The notes under the pieces are model-generated. The model saw only the letters and a list, made by a program, of their open reading frames with translations. It did not search any database and was not told where the DNA came from. Of a DNA stretch of 64,000 nt, positions 37,439 to 46,372 are shown piece after piece (within the stretch, counting starts at the first letter, position 1; each line of letters starts with the position of its first letter). The position numbers and the translations under genes were made by a program. This DNA is from WTGU01 sp965242855. GTDB taxonomy: Bacteria > Pseudomonadota > Alphaproteobacteria > UBA828. The stretch is taken from assembly GCA_965242855.1 (NCBI GenBank), contig OZ251509.1, forward strand, positions 1,240,001 through 1,304,000, written 5' to 3'.

Positions 37439-39379
37439 CTAGCGGTTCATCCGGTTCTCGACCAGGTCCGCGACCACGGCGGGGTCGGCCAGGGTCGAGG
37501 TGTCGCCCAGTTCGTCGTGCTCGTTCGCCGCGATCTTGCGCAGGATGCGGCGCATGATTTTGCCCGAGCGGGTCTTCGGCAGCCCCGGCGCCCACTGGAT
37601 GAGGTCGGGCGTGGCGATGGGGCCGATTTCCTTGCGCACCCATCGGGCGAGTTCCCGCCGCAGGTCCTCGTTCGAATCGAACCCGGCGGACAGGGTGACG
37701 TAGGCGTAGATGCCCTGGCCCTTGATGTCGTGGGGATAGCCCACCACCGCCGCTTCCGCGACCGCCGGATGGGCCACCAGCGCGCTCTCCACCTCCGCCG
37801 TGCCCATGCGGTGGCCCGAGACGTTGAGCACGTCGTCCACCCGCCCGGTGATCCAGTAATAGCCGTCCTCGTCGCGCCGGGCGCCGTCGCCGGTGAAGTA
37901 GCGCCCCGGATACTGCACGAAGTAGGTTTCCACGAAGCGCCGGTGGTCGCCATAGACCGTGCGCATCTGGCCGGGCCAGGAATCGGCCAGGCAGAGGAAG
38001 CCCGCGCCGGCGCCGGAGAGCTCTGCGCCTTCCTGGTCCACGATGACGGGCCGCACGCCGAAGAAGGGCCGCGTCGCCGAGCCGGGCTTGAGCGCCGTCG
38101 CCCCGGGCAGCGGCGAGATGAGGATGCCGCCGGTCTCCGTCTGCCACCAGGTGTCGACGATGGGGCAGCGTCCCTCGCCCACCACCCGGTGGTACCAGAG
38201 CCAGGCTTCCGGGTTGATCGGCTCGCCCACCGAGCCCAGCAGCCGCAGCGAGCGGCGCGCGGTCTTCCGCACCGGCGCCTCGCCTTCGCGCATCAGCGCG
38301 CGGATGGCGGTCGGCGCCGTGTAGTAGATGTTCACGCCGTGCTTGTCGCACACCTGCCAGTGGCGCGAGGCGTCCGGGTAGTTGGGCACGCCCTCGAACA
38401 TGACCGTCGTGGCCCCGTTGGCGAGGGGCCCGTAAACGATGTAGCTGTGCCCCGTCACCCAGCCGACGTCGGCGGTGCACCAGTAGATTTCGCCGTCGTG
38501 GTAGTCGAAGACGTACTGGTGCGTCATGGAGGCGTAGACCATGTAGCCGCCGGTCGTGTGCAGCACGCCTTTCGGCTTGCCGGTCGAGCCCGAGGTGTAG
38601 AGGATGAACAGCGGGTCCTCGGCGGCCATCTCGGCCGGCGGGCAATCCGGCGCGGCCGCCTCCACCAGGTCGTGGTACCAGACGTCGCGCGCTTCGTTCC
38701 ACGCGACGCGGCCGCCGGTGCGCCGCACCACGACGCATTTTTCGACGCTCGGGCAGGCGGCGAGTGCGGCGTCGGCGTTGGCTTTGAGGGGGATCCTGCG
38801 CCCGCCGCGGAGGCCCTCGTCGGCGGTGATCAGCAGCGACGAATCGCAATCGCGGATGCGGTCTGCGAGGGAATCCGGCGAGAAGCCGCCGAAGACCACC
38901 GAGTGGACGGCGCCGATCCGCGCGCAGGCCAGCATCGCGATGGCCGCCTCCGGGATCATCGGCAGGTAGATCGTGATCCGGTCGCCCTTCTTCGCGCCGA
39001 GCGAGAGGAGGGCGTTGGCGAAGCGGCAGACCGCCGCGTGCAGTTCGCGATAGGTCAGGGTCGAATCCTCGCCCGGGTCGTCGCCTTCCCAGACGATCGC
39101 CGTGCGCTCGCCGCGATCCGCGAGATGCCGGTCGACGCAGTTGGCGCAGGCGTTGAGCGTGCCGTCCTCGAACCAGCGGATGCGCAGGTCGTCCGCCGCG
39201 TAGGAGACGTTCTTCACCTTCGCGTAGGGCGCGATCCAGTCGATCCGCCGGCCGTGCTCGCCCCAGAAACCTTCCGGGTCCGCGATCGAGCGGGCGTACC
39301 AGGCCTCGTACCGGGCCTCGTCGCAATGGGCCGCGCGGTCGAGGCCCGCGGGGACGGGGAACAGCTGGGTTTCCGACAT
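37439..39379 (-). CDS. acsA: Acetate--CoA ligase
   Basis: This 646-residue acetyl-CoA synthetase has the full family length and all landmarks: VYLPMIPEA-like segment near 145, FGGFSPDSLADRI, the adenylation loop YTSGSTGKPKG, WCTADVGWVTGHSYIVYGPL, VDTWWQTETGG, YFTGDGARRDEDGYYWITGRVDDVLNVSGHR (given here in parts: YFTGDGA, GRVDDVLN, SGHR) and the late PKTRSGKIMRRILRK, whose lysine is the acetylation switch controlled by Pat/CobB-type enzymes. It converts acetate, ATP and CoA to acetyl-CoA. It heads an operon with an AAE3-like ligase and a PanE-like reductase. Confidence 0.96.
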   Translation of the reverse strand: MSETQLFPVPAGLDRAAHCDEARYEAWYARSIADPEGFWGEHGRRIDWIAPYAKVKNVSYAADDLRIRWFEDGTLNACANCVDRHLADRGERTAIVWEGDDPGEDSTLTYRELHAAVCRFANALLSLGAKKGDRITIYLPMIPEAAIAMLACARIGAVHSVVFGGFSPDSLADRIRDCDSSLLITADEGLRGGRRIPLKANADAALAACPSVEKCVVVRRTGGRVAWNEARDVWYHDLVEAAAPDCPPAEMAAEDPLFILYTSGSTGKPKGVLHTTGGYMVYASMTHQYVFDYHDGEIYWCTADVGWVTGHSYIVYGPLANGATTVMFEGVPNYPDASRHWQVCDKHGVNIYYTAPTAIRALMREGEAPVRKTARRSLRLLGSVGEPINPEAWLWYHRVVGEGRCPIVDTWWQTETGGILISPLPGATALKPGSATRPFFGVRPVIVDQEGAELSGAGAGFLCLADSWPGQMRTVYGDHRRFVETYFVQYPGRYFTGDGARRDEDGYYWITGRVDDVLNVSGHRMGTAEVESALVAHPAVAEAAVVGYPHDIKGQGIYAYVTLSAGFDSNEDLRRELARWVRKEIGPIATPDLIQWAPGLPKTRSGKIMRRILRKIAANEHDELGDTSTLADPAVVADLVENRMNR

Positions 39380-39448
39380 CGTCGTTTCTCGCTTCGCTGG
39401 TGGCCGGCCGGCGCGCCTTCGCGGCGGGATTATCGGGATTATAGCGCG

Positions 39449-39784
39449 TTACAGGTCGACGGCGACCGTCCCGCCATCGAGCGAGACGGGAAGCGCCCGC
39501 AGCCTCTCGCCGGCGCAGGGGCCGGCGAGGCAGGTGCCGTCGGCGATGCGGAACAGCGCGCCGTGGGTGGCGCAGAGGATGAGGTCCTTCTCGCGGGTGA
39601 GGAAGCGGCCGGGCACCCAGTCCAGGGGCCCGCCGGTGTGGGGGCAGCTGTTCTCGTAGGCGGCCACCGCGCCGCCCGCGCGCACGACGAAGAGCGAGAG
39701 CGCCCCGGTCTCCGTGTCCAGATCGAAGCCCCGGGAGCCAGGGTCGGGGATCGAATCGAGGCGGCAGAGTGCGCGGCGGCTCAT
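39449..39784 (-). CDS. Rieske-type [2Fe-2S] ferredoxin
   Basis: The 111-residue soluble protein has the Rieske motifs CPHTGGPL (C47, H49) and CATHGALF (C71, H74) that bind a [2Fe-2S] cluster with two Cys and two His. Small free-standing Rieske proteins act as electron carriers for oxygenases or nitrite reductase-like enzymes, but no partner oxygenase is adjacent. It is divergent from thrB (133 bp between) and followed 69 bp later by the acsA start on the same strand. Confidence 0.9.
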   Translation of the reverse strand: MSRRALCRLDSIPDPGSRGFDLDTETGALSLFVVRAGGAVAAYENSCPHTGGPLDWVPGRFLTREKDLILCATHGALFRIADGTCLAGPCAGERLRALPVSLDGGTVAVDL

Positions 39785-39917
39785 CGGGTGCTCGTCCGGG
39801 CGGGGCGGCGCGCGGGTTCTAGCAGGTTTCCCGCGCGCGCGCCTCCGGGCCTGCGCACCGGAGGGGAGGGCGGGGTAAGATGGCGGCGACCGCGCCGCCC
39901 CGCCGACCGAGCGCCCG

Positions 39918-40883
39918 ATGGCCGTTTACACGGAAGTTTCCGACACAGCGCTGGCCGAATTCGTGTCGGGCTACGACATCGGCCGGGTGCTCTCGTACAA
40001 GGGCATCGCGGAAGGGGTCGAGAACTCCAACTACCTGCTTCTGACGGAGGACGGCCCCTGCATCCTGACGCTCTACGAGAAGAGGGTCGCGCGCCGCGAC
40101 CTGCCGTTCTTCCTGGGGCTGATGGAGCATCTGGCGGCGCGCGGGGTCCCGTGCCCGGTTCCCGTCCGGGGCAGGGACGGCGCCGTGTTGCGGCGGCTCT
40201 GCGGGCGCCCGGCGGCGATCACCAGCTTCCTCGCCGGGGTCTGGCCGCGTCGCCCGGAGCCGCGCCATTGCGCGGCGCTCGGCGAAGCCCTGGCGCGCCT
40301 GCATCTGGCCGGAATCGACTACCGGCGCAGCCGCGCCAACGCGCTCTCGGTGGACAGCTGGCGGCCGTTGTTCGAGAAATGCCGCGCCGGCGCCGACGAC
40401 GTGGTCCGGGGCCTCGCCGCGGAGATCGCGGCCGCCCTGGAGCGGATCGAGGCCGGCTGGCCGCGCGACCTGCCGGGCGGGGTGATCCACGCGGACCTGT
40501 TCCCGGACAACGTGTTCTTCGAAGGCGACCGGCTGAGCGGCGTCATCGACTTCTATTTCGCCTGCAACGACGCCTTGATCTACGATCTCGCGGTCTGCAT
40601 CAATGCTTGGTGCTTCGAGCCCGATTCGAGCTTCAACGTGACCAAGGCGTGCCGTCTGATCTCGACTTACCGCGCGGTGCGCCGCTGCACGAAGGCGGAG
40701 ATCGCGGCCCTGCCGCGCCTGGCGGAGGGTGCCGCGCTGCGTTTCCTGCTCACCCGCCTCTACGACTGGATCAACCAGGTGGACGGCGCCCTGGTCAAGC
40801 CCAAGGACCCGCGCGAATACCTCCACAGGCTCCGCTTCCACCGGAGCGCGTCCGGCCCGGGCGCCTACGGAATCGATCCGTGA
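39918..40883 (+). CDS. thrB: Homoserine kinase (aminoglycoside-phosphotransferase fold, ThrB-II)
   Basis: The 321-residue enzyme phosphorylates homoserine in threonine synthesis. It belongs to the APH-fold type found in Alphaproteobacteria rather than the GHMP type: MAVYTEVSDTALAEFVSGYDIG at the start (given in part), GVENSNYLLLT, the catalytic loop VIHADLFPDNVFF with Asp and Asn, and VIDFYFACND with the metal-binding Asp. Its TGA overlaps the GTG start of rnhA by four bases, a pairing conserved in this class of bacteria. Confidence 0.93.
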   Translation: MAVYTEVSDTALAEFVSGYDIGRVLSYKGIAEGVENSNYLLLTEDGPCILTLYEKRVARRDLPFFLGLMEHLAARGVPCPVPVRGRDGAVLRRLCGRPAAITSFLAGVWPRRPEPRHCAALGEALARLHLAGIDYRRSRANALSVDSWRPLFEKCRAGADDVVRGLAAEIAAALERIEAGWPRDLPGGVIHADLFPDNVFFEGDRLSGVIDFYFACNDALIYDLAVCINAWCFEPDSSFNVTKACRLISTYRAVRRCTKAEIAALPRLAEGAALRFLLTRLYDWINQVDGALVKPKDPREYLHRLRFHRSASGPGAYGIDP

Positions 40884-41353
40884 CGGTCACGATCTGGACC
40901 GACGGCGCGTGCCGGGGCAATCCGGGGCCGGGCGGCTGGGGCGCGGTGCTGCTCCATGACGGGCGCCGCCGGGAGCTGCGCGGCGCGGTCCCGGAGACCA
41001 CGAACAACCGCATGGAGCTGCTGGCGGCGATCCGGGCGCTTGAAGCGCTGAAGCGCCCGGCGCGGGTCGATCTCCACACCGACAGCCGTTATCTCCGGGA
41101 CGGGATCACCCGCTGGCTGCCGGCCTGGAAGGCGCGCGGCTGGCGCACGGCGGCGCGCGGGCCGGTCAAGAACCAGGACCTGTGGCGCACCCTGGACGCG
41201 CTGGCCGGGCGCCACGAGGTGCGCTGGCACTGGGTGCGCGGCCATGCGGGCCATGCGGAGAACGAACGCGCCGACTCGCTCGCGCGGGCGGCGTTGGCGG
41301 AGGGTGCGGGGCCGCCGGCGGCGGGGAGGCGCGGCCCGGCGGAGGCGTCGTGA
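40880..41353 (+). CDS. rnhA: Ribonuclease HI
   Basis: RNase HI cleaves the RNA strand of RNA-DNA hybrids. The 157-residue protein has the DEDD catalytic set D8 (WTDGACRGNPGPGGWG), E46 (TTNNRMELLAA), D68 (LHTDSRYL) and D132 (NERADSLAR), and the basic handle around KARGWRT. The start is a GTG at 40880, fixed by overlap with the thrB stop and by homology from the second residue. Its stop overlaps the next GTG start by four bases. Confidence 0.96.
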   Translation: MTVTIWTDGACRGNPGPGGWGAVLLHDGRRRELRGAVPETTNNRMELLAAIRALEALKRPARVDLHTDSRYLRDGITRWLPAWKARGWRTAARGPVKNQDLWRTLDALAGRHEVRWHWVRGHAGHAENERADSLARAALAEGAGPPAAGRRGPAEAS

Positions 41354-42381
41354 GCGGCCGGCGCGAGCCGCCGCCGGACGCGGTTCTCGAAATCGGCAAG
41401 CTGCCGCCCGAATTGCTGGCTGAACTGCTCGCGCCGCCCCGCCCGCCGCCGCCCGACCTGCTGCTGCCGCCCACGGTCGGCGAGGACGCCGGCGTCGTCG
41501 CCGTGCCGGCCGGCGCGTTGATCGCCGCCAGCGACCCGGTGACCCTCACCGGGCGCGACGTCGGCGCGCATGCGGTGATCGTGAACGCCAACGACATCGC
41601 GGTCATGGGCGCGAAGCCGCGCTGGTTCACCGCGACCGTCCTGCTGCCGCCGGGCACCGGAGCCGACGAGGCGCGGGCGCTCTACCGCAACATGCACCGG
41701 GCGCTGGCCGCGCTGGATGCGACGCTCGTGGGCGGGCATGTCGAGGTCACCGGCGCCGTCCGCCGGACCGTGGTGGTCGGCCACATGATGGGGCTGCGGG
41801 AAGACGGCGCCTTCACCCGCACCGGCGGGCTGGCGCCCGGCCAGACGGTGCTCCAGATCGGCCCGGCGCCGGTCGAGGGCGCGGCCGTGCTCGCGGCCGA
41901 GGCGGGCGCGCTTCTGCGGCGCAAGGTGGACGAGGCCACCCTGGCGCAAGCCGCGGACGCGCTCCGGGAGCCGGGCATCTCGGTGGTCGACGCCGCGCTG
42001 CGCGCCGCCGCCCTCGGGGCCACCGCCATGCACGACCCGACCGAGGGCGGGCTCTCGGCCGGGCTGCACGAAATGGCCGAGGCCGCCGGCGTGGGCCTGA
42101 CGGTCGCGGCCGACGCCGTGCTCTGGTACGCGCCCGGCCGCACCCTGGCGCGGGCGCTCGGGCTCGATCCCTGGGGGCTGCTGGCCTCCGGCGCGCTGCT
42201 CGCCGCCTTCGCCGGGGAGGACGCCGGGGCGGCGCGCGCGACGCTTGCGGCGGAGGGTTTCCCCACGGCGGCGATCGCCGTCGCGGGCGCGGAGCGGGGC
42301 GTCCTGTTCGACGACGGCCGCCCGCTGCCGCGCTTCGCCCGCGACGAGGCGATCCGCGCCCCGCGCGGCACCGGGGCGTAG
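41350..42381 (+). CDS. AIR synthase-related / HypE-like protein
   Basis: This 343-residue protein has the PurM/HypE/SelD ATP-binding fold: LEIGKLPPELLAELL, TVGEDAGVVAV, SDPVTLTG, NANDIAVMGAKPRWF, LVGGHVEVTGAVRR, and MHDPTEGGLSAGLHEMAEAAG. These place it with hydrogenase maturation HypE-like proteins, but the C-terminal PRIC cysteine end of true HypE is missing and no hydrogenase genes are nearby, so it is better called AIR synthase-related. The GTG at 41350 overlaps the rnhA stop. Its role in thrB-rnhA context is unknown. Confidence 0.85.
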   Translation: MSGRREPPPDAVLEIGKLPPELLAELLAPPRPPPPDLLLPPTVGEDAGVVAVPAGALIAASDPVTLTGRDVGAHAVIVNANDIAVMGAKPRWFTATVLLPPGTGADEARALYRNMHRALAALDATLVGGHVEVTGAVRRTVVVGHMMGLREDGAFTRTGGLAPGQTVLQIGPAPVEGAAVLAAEAGALLRRKVDEATLAQAADALREPGISVVDAALRAAALGATAMHDPTEGGLSAGLHEMAEAAGVGLTVAADAVLWYAPGRTLARALGLDPWGLLASGALLAAFAGEDAGAARATLAAEGFPTAAIAVAGAERGVLFDDGRPLPRFARDEAIRAPRGTGA

Positions 42382-42397
42382 GGCGGGCGGCCCGCGT

Positions 42398-43222
42398 TCA
42401 GGCGCGCGCCGGTTCGCAGGCCGCGGCGTGATCCGCGCCGTGGCCGGAAAGGTCGGCGATGGTGGGCCGCGCGCCGCAGAGCGCGCAGGCGGGGTCGGGC
42501 CGCACCTTGATCTTGCGGAAGGTGGCGGCGAGACCGTCATAGACGACCAGGCTTCCCGACAGGCTCTCGCCGATGCCGAGCAGCTCCTTCAGGACCTCGG
42601 TCGCCTGCAGGGAGCCCATCGACCCCGCGACGGCGCCGAGGATGCCGCCTTCCGCGCAGGACGGGATGAGCCCCGGCGGCGGCTCGCTCGGAAAGATGCA
42701 GCGATAGCAGGGGTGCCCCTCGCCGAGATGGGCCTTGAAGGTCGCGAGCTGGCCGTCGAAGCGGAGGATCGACGCCGACACCAGGGTCTTGCCCGCCAGG
42801 TAGCAGGCGTCGTTGATCAGGAAGCGCGTCGCGAAATTGTCGCTGCCGTCGGCCACCACGTCGTAGGGCGCGATGAGCGCCGCGGCGTTGTCGGGGCCGA
42901 GACGGGCCCGATGGGTCTCGACGCGGATCGCCGGGTCGATCCGGGCGATCGCCTCGGCCGCGCTCTCGGTCTTGGGCCGGCCGATCCCGGCCTCGCCATG
43001 GGCGATCTGCCGCTGAAGGTTGGAGAGCGCCACCGCGTCGTCGTCGACGATGCCGAGGGTGCCGACGCCGGCCGCCGCGAGATAGAGCAGCAGCGGTGAG
43101 CCGAGGCCGCCGGCGCCGACGACCAGGACCTTGGAATCGAGCAGCTTGCGCTGGCCCGCGCCGCCGACCTCGCGCAGCAGGATGTGGCGGGCGTAGCGTT
43201 CGAGCTGGCGTTCGTCGAACAT
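42398..43222 (-). CDS. moeB: Molybdopterin-synthase adenylyltransferase MoeB / ThiF-HesA family
   Basis: This 274-residue E1-like enzyme adenylates the C-terminus of a ubiquitin-like sulfur carrier (MoaD or ThiS). It shows ERYARHILLREVGGAGQ, the ATP-binding VLVVGAGGLGSPLLLYLAAAGVG (in part GAGGLGSP), NLQRQIAH with the R finger, GSDNFATRFLIND, and two zinc CxxC pairs (CYRC and CALC). It probably serves molybdopterin synthesis, although moeB and thiF cannot be cleanly split by sequence. It is followed downstream on the same strand by nothing and preceded by cysK with 27 bp between, so sulfur metabolism genes sit together. Confidence 0.92.
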   Translation of the reverse strand: MFDERQLERYARHILLREVGGAGQRKLLDSKVLVVGAGGLGSPLLLYLAAAGVGTLGIVDDDAVALSNLQRQIAHGEAGIGRPKTESAAEAIARIDPAIRVETHRARLGPDNAAALIAPYDVVADGSDNFATRFLINDACYLAGKTLVSASILRFDGQLATFKAHLGEGHPCYRCIFPSEPPPGLIPSCAEGGILGAVAGSMGSLQATEVLKELLGIGESLSGSLVVYDGLAATFRKIKVRPDPACALCGARPTIADLSGHGADHAAACEPARA

Positions 43223-43249
43223 CGCGTCGTGCGCTTTCCGGGCCGCCTG

Positions 43250-44251
43250 TCAGAGGCCCGCGAAGAGATCGGTGGAGAGATAGCGCTCGGCGAAGGAGGG
43301 GACAACGACGACGATCCGCTTGCCCGCCATGGCGTCGCGGGCGCCGAGCGCGAGCGCCGCGGCGATGGCGGCGCCCGAGGATATTCCCACCGGGATTCCC
43401 TCGAGGCGCGCCGTGCGGCGGGCGGTCTCGAACGCCGTCGCGTCGGCGACCGGGATCACCTCGTCGATGACCGCGCGATCGAGCACCGCCGGCACGAAGC
43501 CGGCGCCGATGCCCTGGATCCTGTGCGGCCCCGCCGCGCCGCCGGAGAGCACGGCGCTCCCTTCGGGCTCGACGCCCGCCAGCAGGAGGCCGGGCAGGCG
43601 CGGCTTCAGCACCTGGCCGATGCCGGTTACCGTGCCGCCGGTGCCGACGCCGCAGACGATCGCGTCCACCCGGCCGCCGGTGTCGCGCCAGATCTCCTCC
43701 GCCGTCGTCGCCCGGTGGATCGCCGGGTTCGCCGGGTTGGTGAACTGGTGGAGGACGACCGCGCCCGGGATTTCGTCGGCCAGGCGCCTGGCGCGGTCGA
43801 GGGCGCCGCCCATGCCGCGCTCGGCCGGGGTCAGCTCGAGCTCGGCCCCGAGCAGCGCGAGCAGCCGCCGGCGCTCGAGGGACATGCTCTCGGGCATCGT
43901 CAGAATCAGGCGGTAGCCTTTCGCCGCGGCGACGAAGGCGAGGGCGATCCCCGTATTGCCCGAGGTCGGCTCCACCAGGACCGAGCGGCCGGGTTCGATC
44001 GCGCCCGCGGCCTCGGCGGCCTCGATCATGGCGAAGCCGATGCGGTCCTTGACCGAGGCGAGGGGGTTGAAGAATTCGAGTTTGCCCAGGAGCTCGGCGC
44101 GGCAGCCCGCCTCGGCGGGCAGGCGGTTGAAGCGGACCAGGGGCGTCCCGCCGACGGTCTCCACGATGCTGTCGTAGATGCGGTCGCGGGCGACCGGCGC
44201 GGGCGTCCGCACGGCGGGCGGCTCAAGACTGTCGCCGCGATTCCGCGTCAT
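43250..44251 (-). CDS. cysK: Cysteine synthase A (O-acetylserine sulfhydrylase)
   Basis: This 333-residue PLP enzyme makes cysteine from O-acetylserine and sulfide. It has IVETVGGTPLVRFNRLP, the PLP lysine in NPLASVKDRIGFAM, the substrate loop EPTSGNTGIALAF, the phosphate-binding GVGTGGTVTGIG and IPVGISSGAAIAAAL. The ATG at 44251 is used, which leaves a leader of about 25 residues before the conserved core. It stands 94 bp from the dut stop and is on the same strand as moeB, whose partner sulfur carrier it may feed indirectly. Confidence 0.94.
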   Translation of the reverse strand: MTRNRGDSLEPPAVRTPAPVARDRIYDSIVETVGGTPLVRFNRLPAEAGCRAELLGKLEFFNPLASVKDRIGFAMIEAAEAAGAIEPGRSVLVEPTSGNTGIALAFVAAAKGYRLILTMPESMSLERRRLLALLGAELELTPAERGMGGALDRARRLADEIPGAVVLHQFTNPANPAIHRATTAEEIWRDTGGRVDAIVCGVGTGGTVTGIGQVLKPRLPGLLLAGVEPEGSAVLSGGAAGPHRIQGIGAGFVPAVLDRAVIDEVIPVADATAFETARRTARLEGIPVGISSGAAIAAALALGARDAMAGKRIVVVVPSFAERYLSTDLFAGL

Positions 44252-44345
44252 GGCTCCGATCGTGCCTCCCGGTCGTGCGGTCCGCGCCCCGTTTCGCACG
44301 GCCGCGCCGTTCCCGGCAAGGCCGCTTGCGGGGAGGGGAGGTTTT

Positions 44346-44834
44346 TCACGATCCGCGCGCCCCGGCGCGGTCGGAGGCGCCGGTCGAGCCGAAGCCGCGC
44401 CCGCCGCGCCCGCCCGGCGGCAGGGCCTCGCCCTCGACCAGGCGGACCCGGCTGACCGGGGCCACGACGAGCTGGGCGATGCGCATCCCGCGCTCCACCA
44501 CGAACGCGGCGGCGCCCAGATTGACGAGGACGACCCCGATCTCGCCCCGATAGTCGGAGTCGATCGTCCCCGGAGCGTTGAGGACGGTCACGCCGTGGCG
44601 GAGCGCGAGTCCGGAGCGCGGCCTGATCTGGGCCTCGAAGCCTGCGGGCAGGGCGAGGGCGAGCCCGGTCGGGACCAGCGCCCGCGCCGCCGGCGCGAGG
44701 GACAGGGGCCCCGCGGCGGCGCACAGGTCGAGGCCGGCGCTTCCGGCGGTCGCGTAGCCGGGCAGCGGCAGGTCGCGCCCGTGCGGCAGCCGCAGCGCCG
44801 CGACCGCGGTGCCGGTCTCGGGGGGCGCGCTCAT
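44346..44834 (-). CDS. dut: Deoxyuridine 5'-triphosphate nucleotidohydrolase (dUTPase)
   Basis: The 162-residue trimeric dUTPase hydrolyses dUTP to dUMP, keeping uracil out of DNA. All five motifs are visible: AGSAGLDLCAA, PRSGLALRHG, LNAPGTIDSDYRGEIGV (in part GTIDSDYRG), GMRIAQLVVAPV, and the C-terminal GRGGRGFGSTG that closes over the active site. The ATG at 44834 overlaps the coaBC stop by four bases; a coaBC-dut pair is conserved in many proteobacteria. Confidence 0.95.
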   Translation of the reverse strand: MSAPPETGTAVAALRLPHGRDLPLPGYATAGSAGLDLCAAAGPLSLAPAARALVPTGLALALPAGFEAQIRPRSGLALRHGVTVLNAPGTIDSDYRGEIGVVLVNLGAAAFVVERGMRIAQLVVAPVSRVRLVEGEALPPGGRGGRGFGSTGASDRAGARGS

Positions 44835-46090
44835 GCCGGCCCGGCGCCGTCCCGTAGCGTGCGCGCGATGCGCGCGACGAGGCGCGCCGCGACCGCCGCC
44901 TTGCTCATCCTGGGCCAGTGCTCCGTCGCCGGCGCGCCGTCCGCCCCGCGCCGCGCGAGGAAGTGAATCTCGTTGTCGTCGTCGCCGAAGACGCCGCCTT
45001 CCGGCGACACGCGGTTGGCGAGGATCCAATCGCACCCCTTGGCGTCGAGCTTGGCCGCGGCGTTCGCGACGGTGTCTTCGGTCTCCGCGGCGAAGCCGAT
45101 CACGAGGCGCGGGCGCCGGGCGCCGGGCGCACTCAAGCGCGCGAGGATGTCCGGGTTCTCTACGAGGGCGAGGGTGGTCCCACCGCCGGTGGTCCCGCCG
45201 CCGTCCGCCGCAGCGGCCTTCTTGCGCTTGCGCGCGCGAGGGGCCGCGGCGCGCCAGTCGGAGACCGCGGCGGCGCAGACGGCGACGTCCACCGGCAGGC
45301 CGCGCTCGCAGGCGGCGAGCATCTCCTGCGCGGTCTCCACCCGGACGATCCGGGCGCCGGCGGGCGGTGGCAGCGCGGTTGGGCCGGAGACGAGCAGGAC
45401 GTCGGCGCCTGCGGCGGCGCAGGCGGCCGCGATGGCGTGGCCCTGCTTGCCCGAGGAGCGGTTGCCGATGAAGCGCACCGGGTCGATGGGTTCGTGCGTG
45501 GGCCCGCTGGTGACCAGCGCCCGAAGGCCGGCGAGCGGGCGCGCGCCGCCCGGGAGGGCCGCGGCGGCCGCCAGGATCGCCGCCGGCTCGGCCATGCGCC
45601 CGGGGCCGCTTTCTCCCTCCGCCAGGAGGCCGTCGTCGGGGCCGACGAACGACACGCCGTCGGCTTCGAGGCGCGCGCGGTTGCGCCGCGTCGCCGGGTG
45701 GCGCCACATCCGCGTGTTCATGGCCGGGGCGGCGAGGACCGGCCCGTCGGTCGCGAGCAGCGCGGTCGTCGCCAGGTCGTCTGCGAGGCCATGCGCCATC
45801 TTCGCCATGATGTCGGCTGTCGCCGGCGCGACGACCACGAGGTCTGCCTCCCGCGCCAGCCGGATATGGCCGATCTCGCTCTCGTCGGCCAGCGAGAACA
45901 GGTCCGTGAACGGCTCCTCCCCGGCCAGCGCGGCGATCGACAGCGGCGTCACGAATTCGGCGCCGGCGCGGGTGAGGATGCAGCGCACCCCGGCGCCGGC
46001 CTCCCGGAGCCGCCTGATCAATTCCAGACTCTTGTACGCCGCGATACCGCCGGCGATCACCAACAGGATGCGCTTCCCGCGGAGGATCAT
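44831..46090 (-). CDS. coaBC: Bifunctional phosphopantothenoylcysteine decarboxylase / phosphopantothenate--cysteine ligase
   Basis: The 419-residue enzyme performs two steps of coenzyme A synthesis. The N-terminal flavoprotein CoaC part has KRILLVIAGGIAAYKS, the active-site His in IGHIRLA, VVAPATADIMAKMAHG and PAMNTRMW. The C-terminal CoaB part starts near residue 195 with LVTSGPTHEPIDPVRFIGNRSSGKQG (in part SGPTHEPIDPVR, GNRSSGKQG) and contains the NPDILARL and FAAET segments. The ATG at 46090 has a GGGAG ribosome binding site five bases upstream. A sigma-70-like promoter lies about 45 bp further upstream. Confidence 0.96.
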   Translation of the reverse strand: MILRGKRILLVIAGGIAAYKSLELIRRLREAGAGVRCILTRAGAEFVTPLSIAALAGEEPFTDLFSLADESEIGHIRLAREADLVVVAPATADIMAKMAHGLADDLATTALLATDGPVLAAPAMNTRMWRHPATRRNRARLEADGVSFVGPDDGLLAEGESGPGRMAEPAAILAAAAALPGGARPLAGLRALVTSGPTHEPIDPVRFIGNRSSGKQGHAIAAACAAAGADVLLVSGPTALPPPAGARIVRVETAQEMLAACERGLPVDVAVCAAAVSDWRAAAPRARKRKKAAAADGGGTTGGGTTLALVENPDILARLSAPGARRPRLVIGFAAETEDTVANAAAKLDAKGCDWILANRVSPEGGVFGDDDNEIHFLARRGADGAPATEHWPRMSKAAVAARLVARIARTLRDGAGPA

Positions 46091-46132
46091 GGCGGCTCCC
46101 GTCCGCAGTCCGTTCCCCGGTCCGGTGCGTGA

Positions 46133-46161
46133 ATAATCCATTCGCGGCCGCGACCCGTCAA
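46133..46161 (-). promoter_or_regulatory. Sigma-70-like promoter of coaBC-dut
   Basis: On the minus strand TTGACG (46161-46156), 17 bases, then GATTAT (46138-46133) match the consensus at five and four positions. This fits the start of coaBC at 46090 with a leader of about 37 bases. Confidence 0.5.
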
Positions 46162-46372
46162 TCTACGGCCCCGAGCGGGCGACCACCACCGGCGCCGGGC
46201 CTTGACATTGGCACCCATACATCCCGTGTTCCTCGCACATCGCCCAACGGGACGGCCGAGTGCGGCCTCCGGGGATCTCGGGATGTGGGACTCCCCGCAG
46301 GTTCGGTATCGCGCCGAAGCTCCGCTGTTCCCGGCGGGTCGATTTCCGCAACCCTACATCCGGGAGGCAACC

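Noticed and set aside
37517..40879. Very long plus-strand open frame over acsA, the Rieske gene and thrB
   Set aside because: It is a shadow of real genes caused by strong GC bias; only its last part (from 40880) encodes a recognisable protein, RNase HI.
41350..42381. Calling this hydrogenase maturation protein HypE
   Set aside because: The C-terminal cysteine needed for HypE carbamoyl transfer is absent and no hydrogenase genes are present.
46202..46372. Upstream extension of the giant protein from a TTG at 46202
   Set aside because: The extension has no domain content, while the ATG at 46373 has an ideal ribosome binding site.
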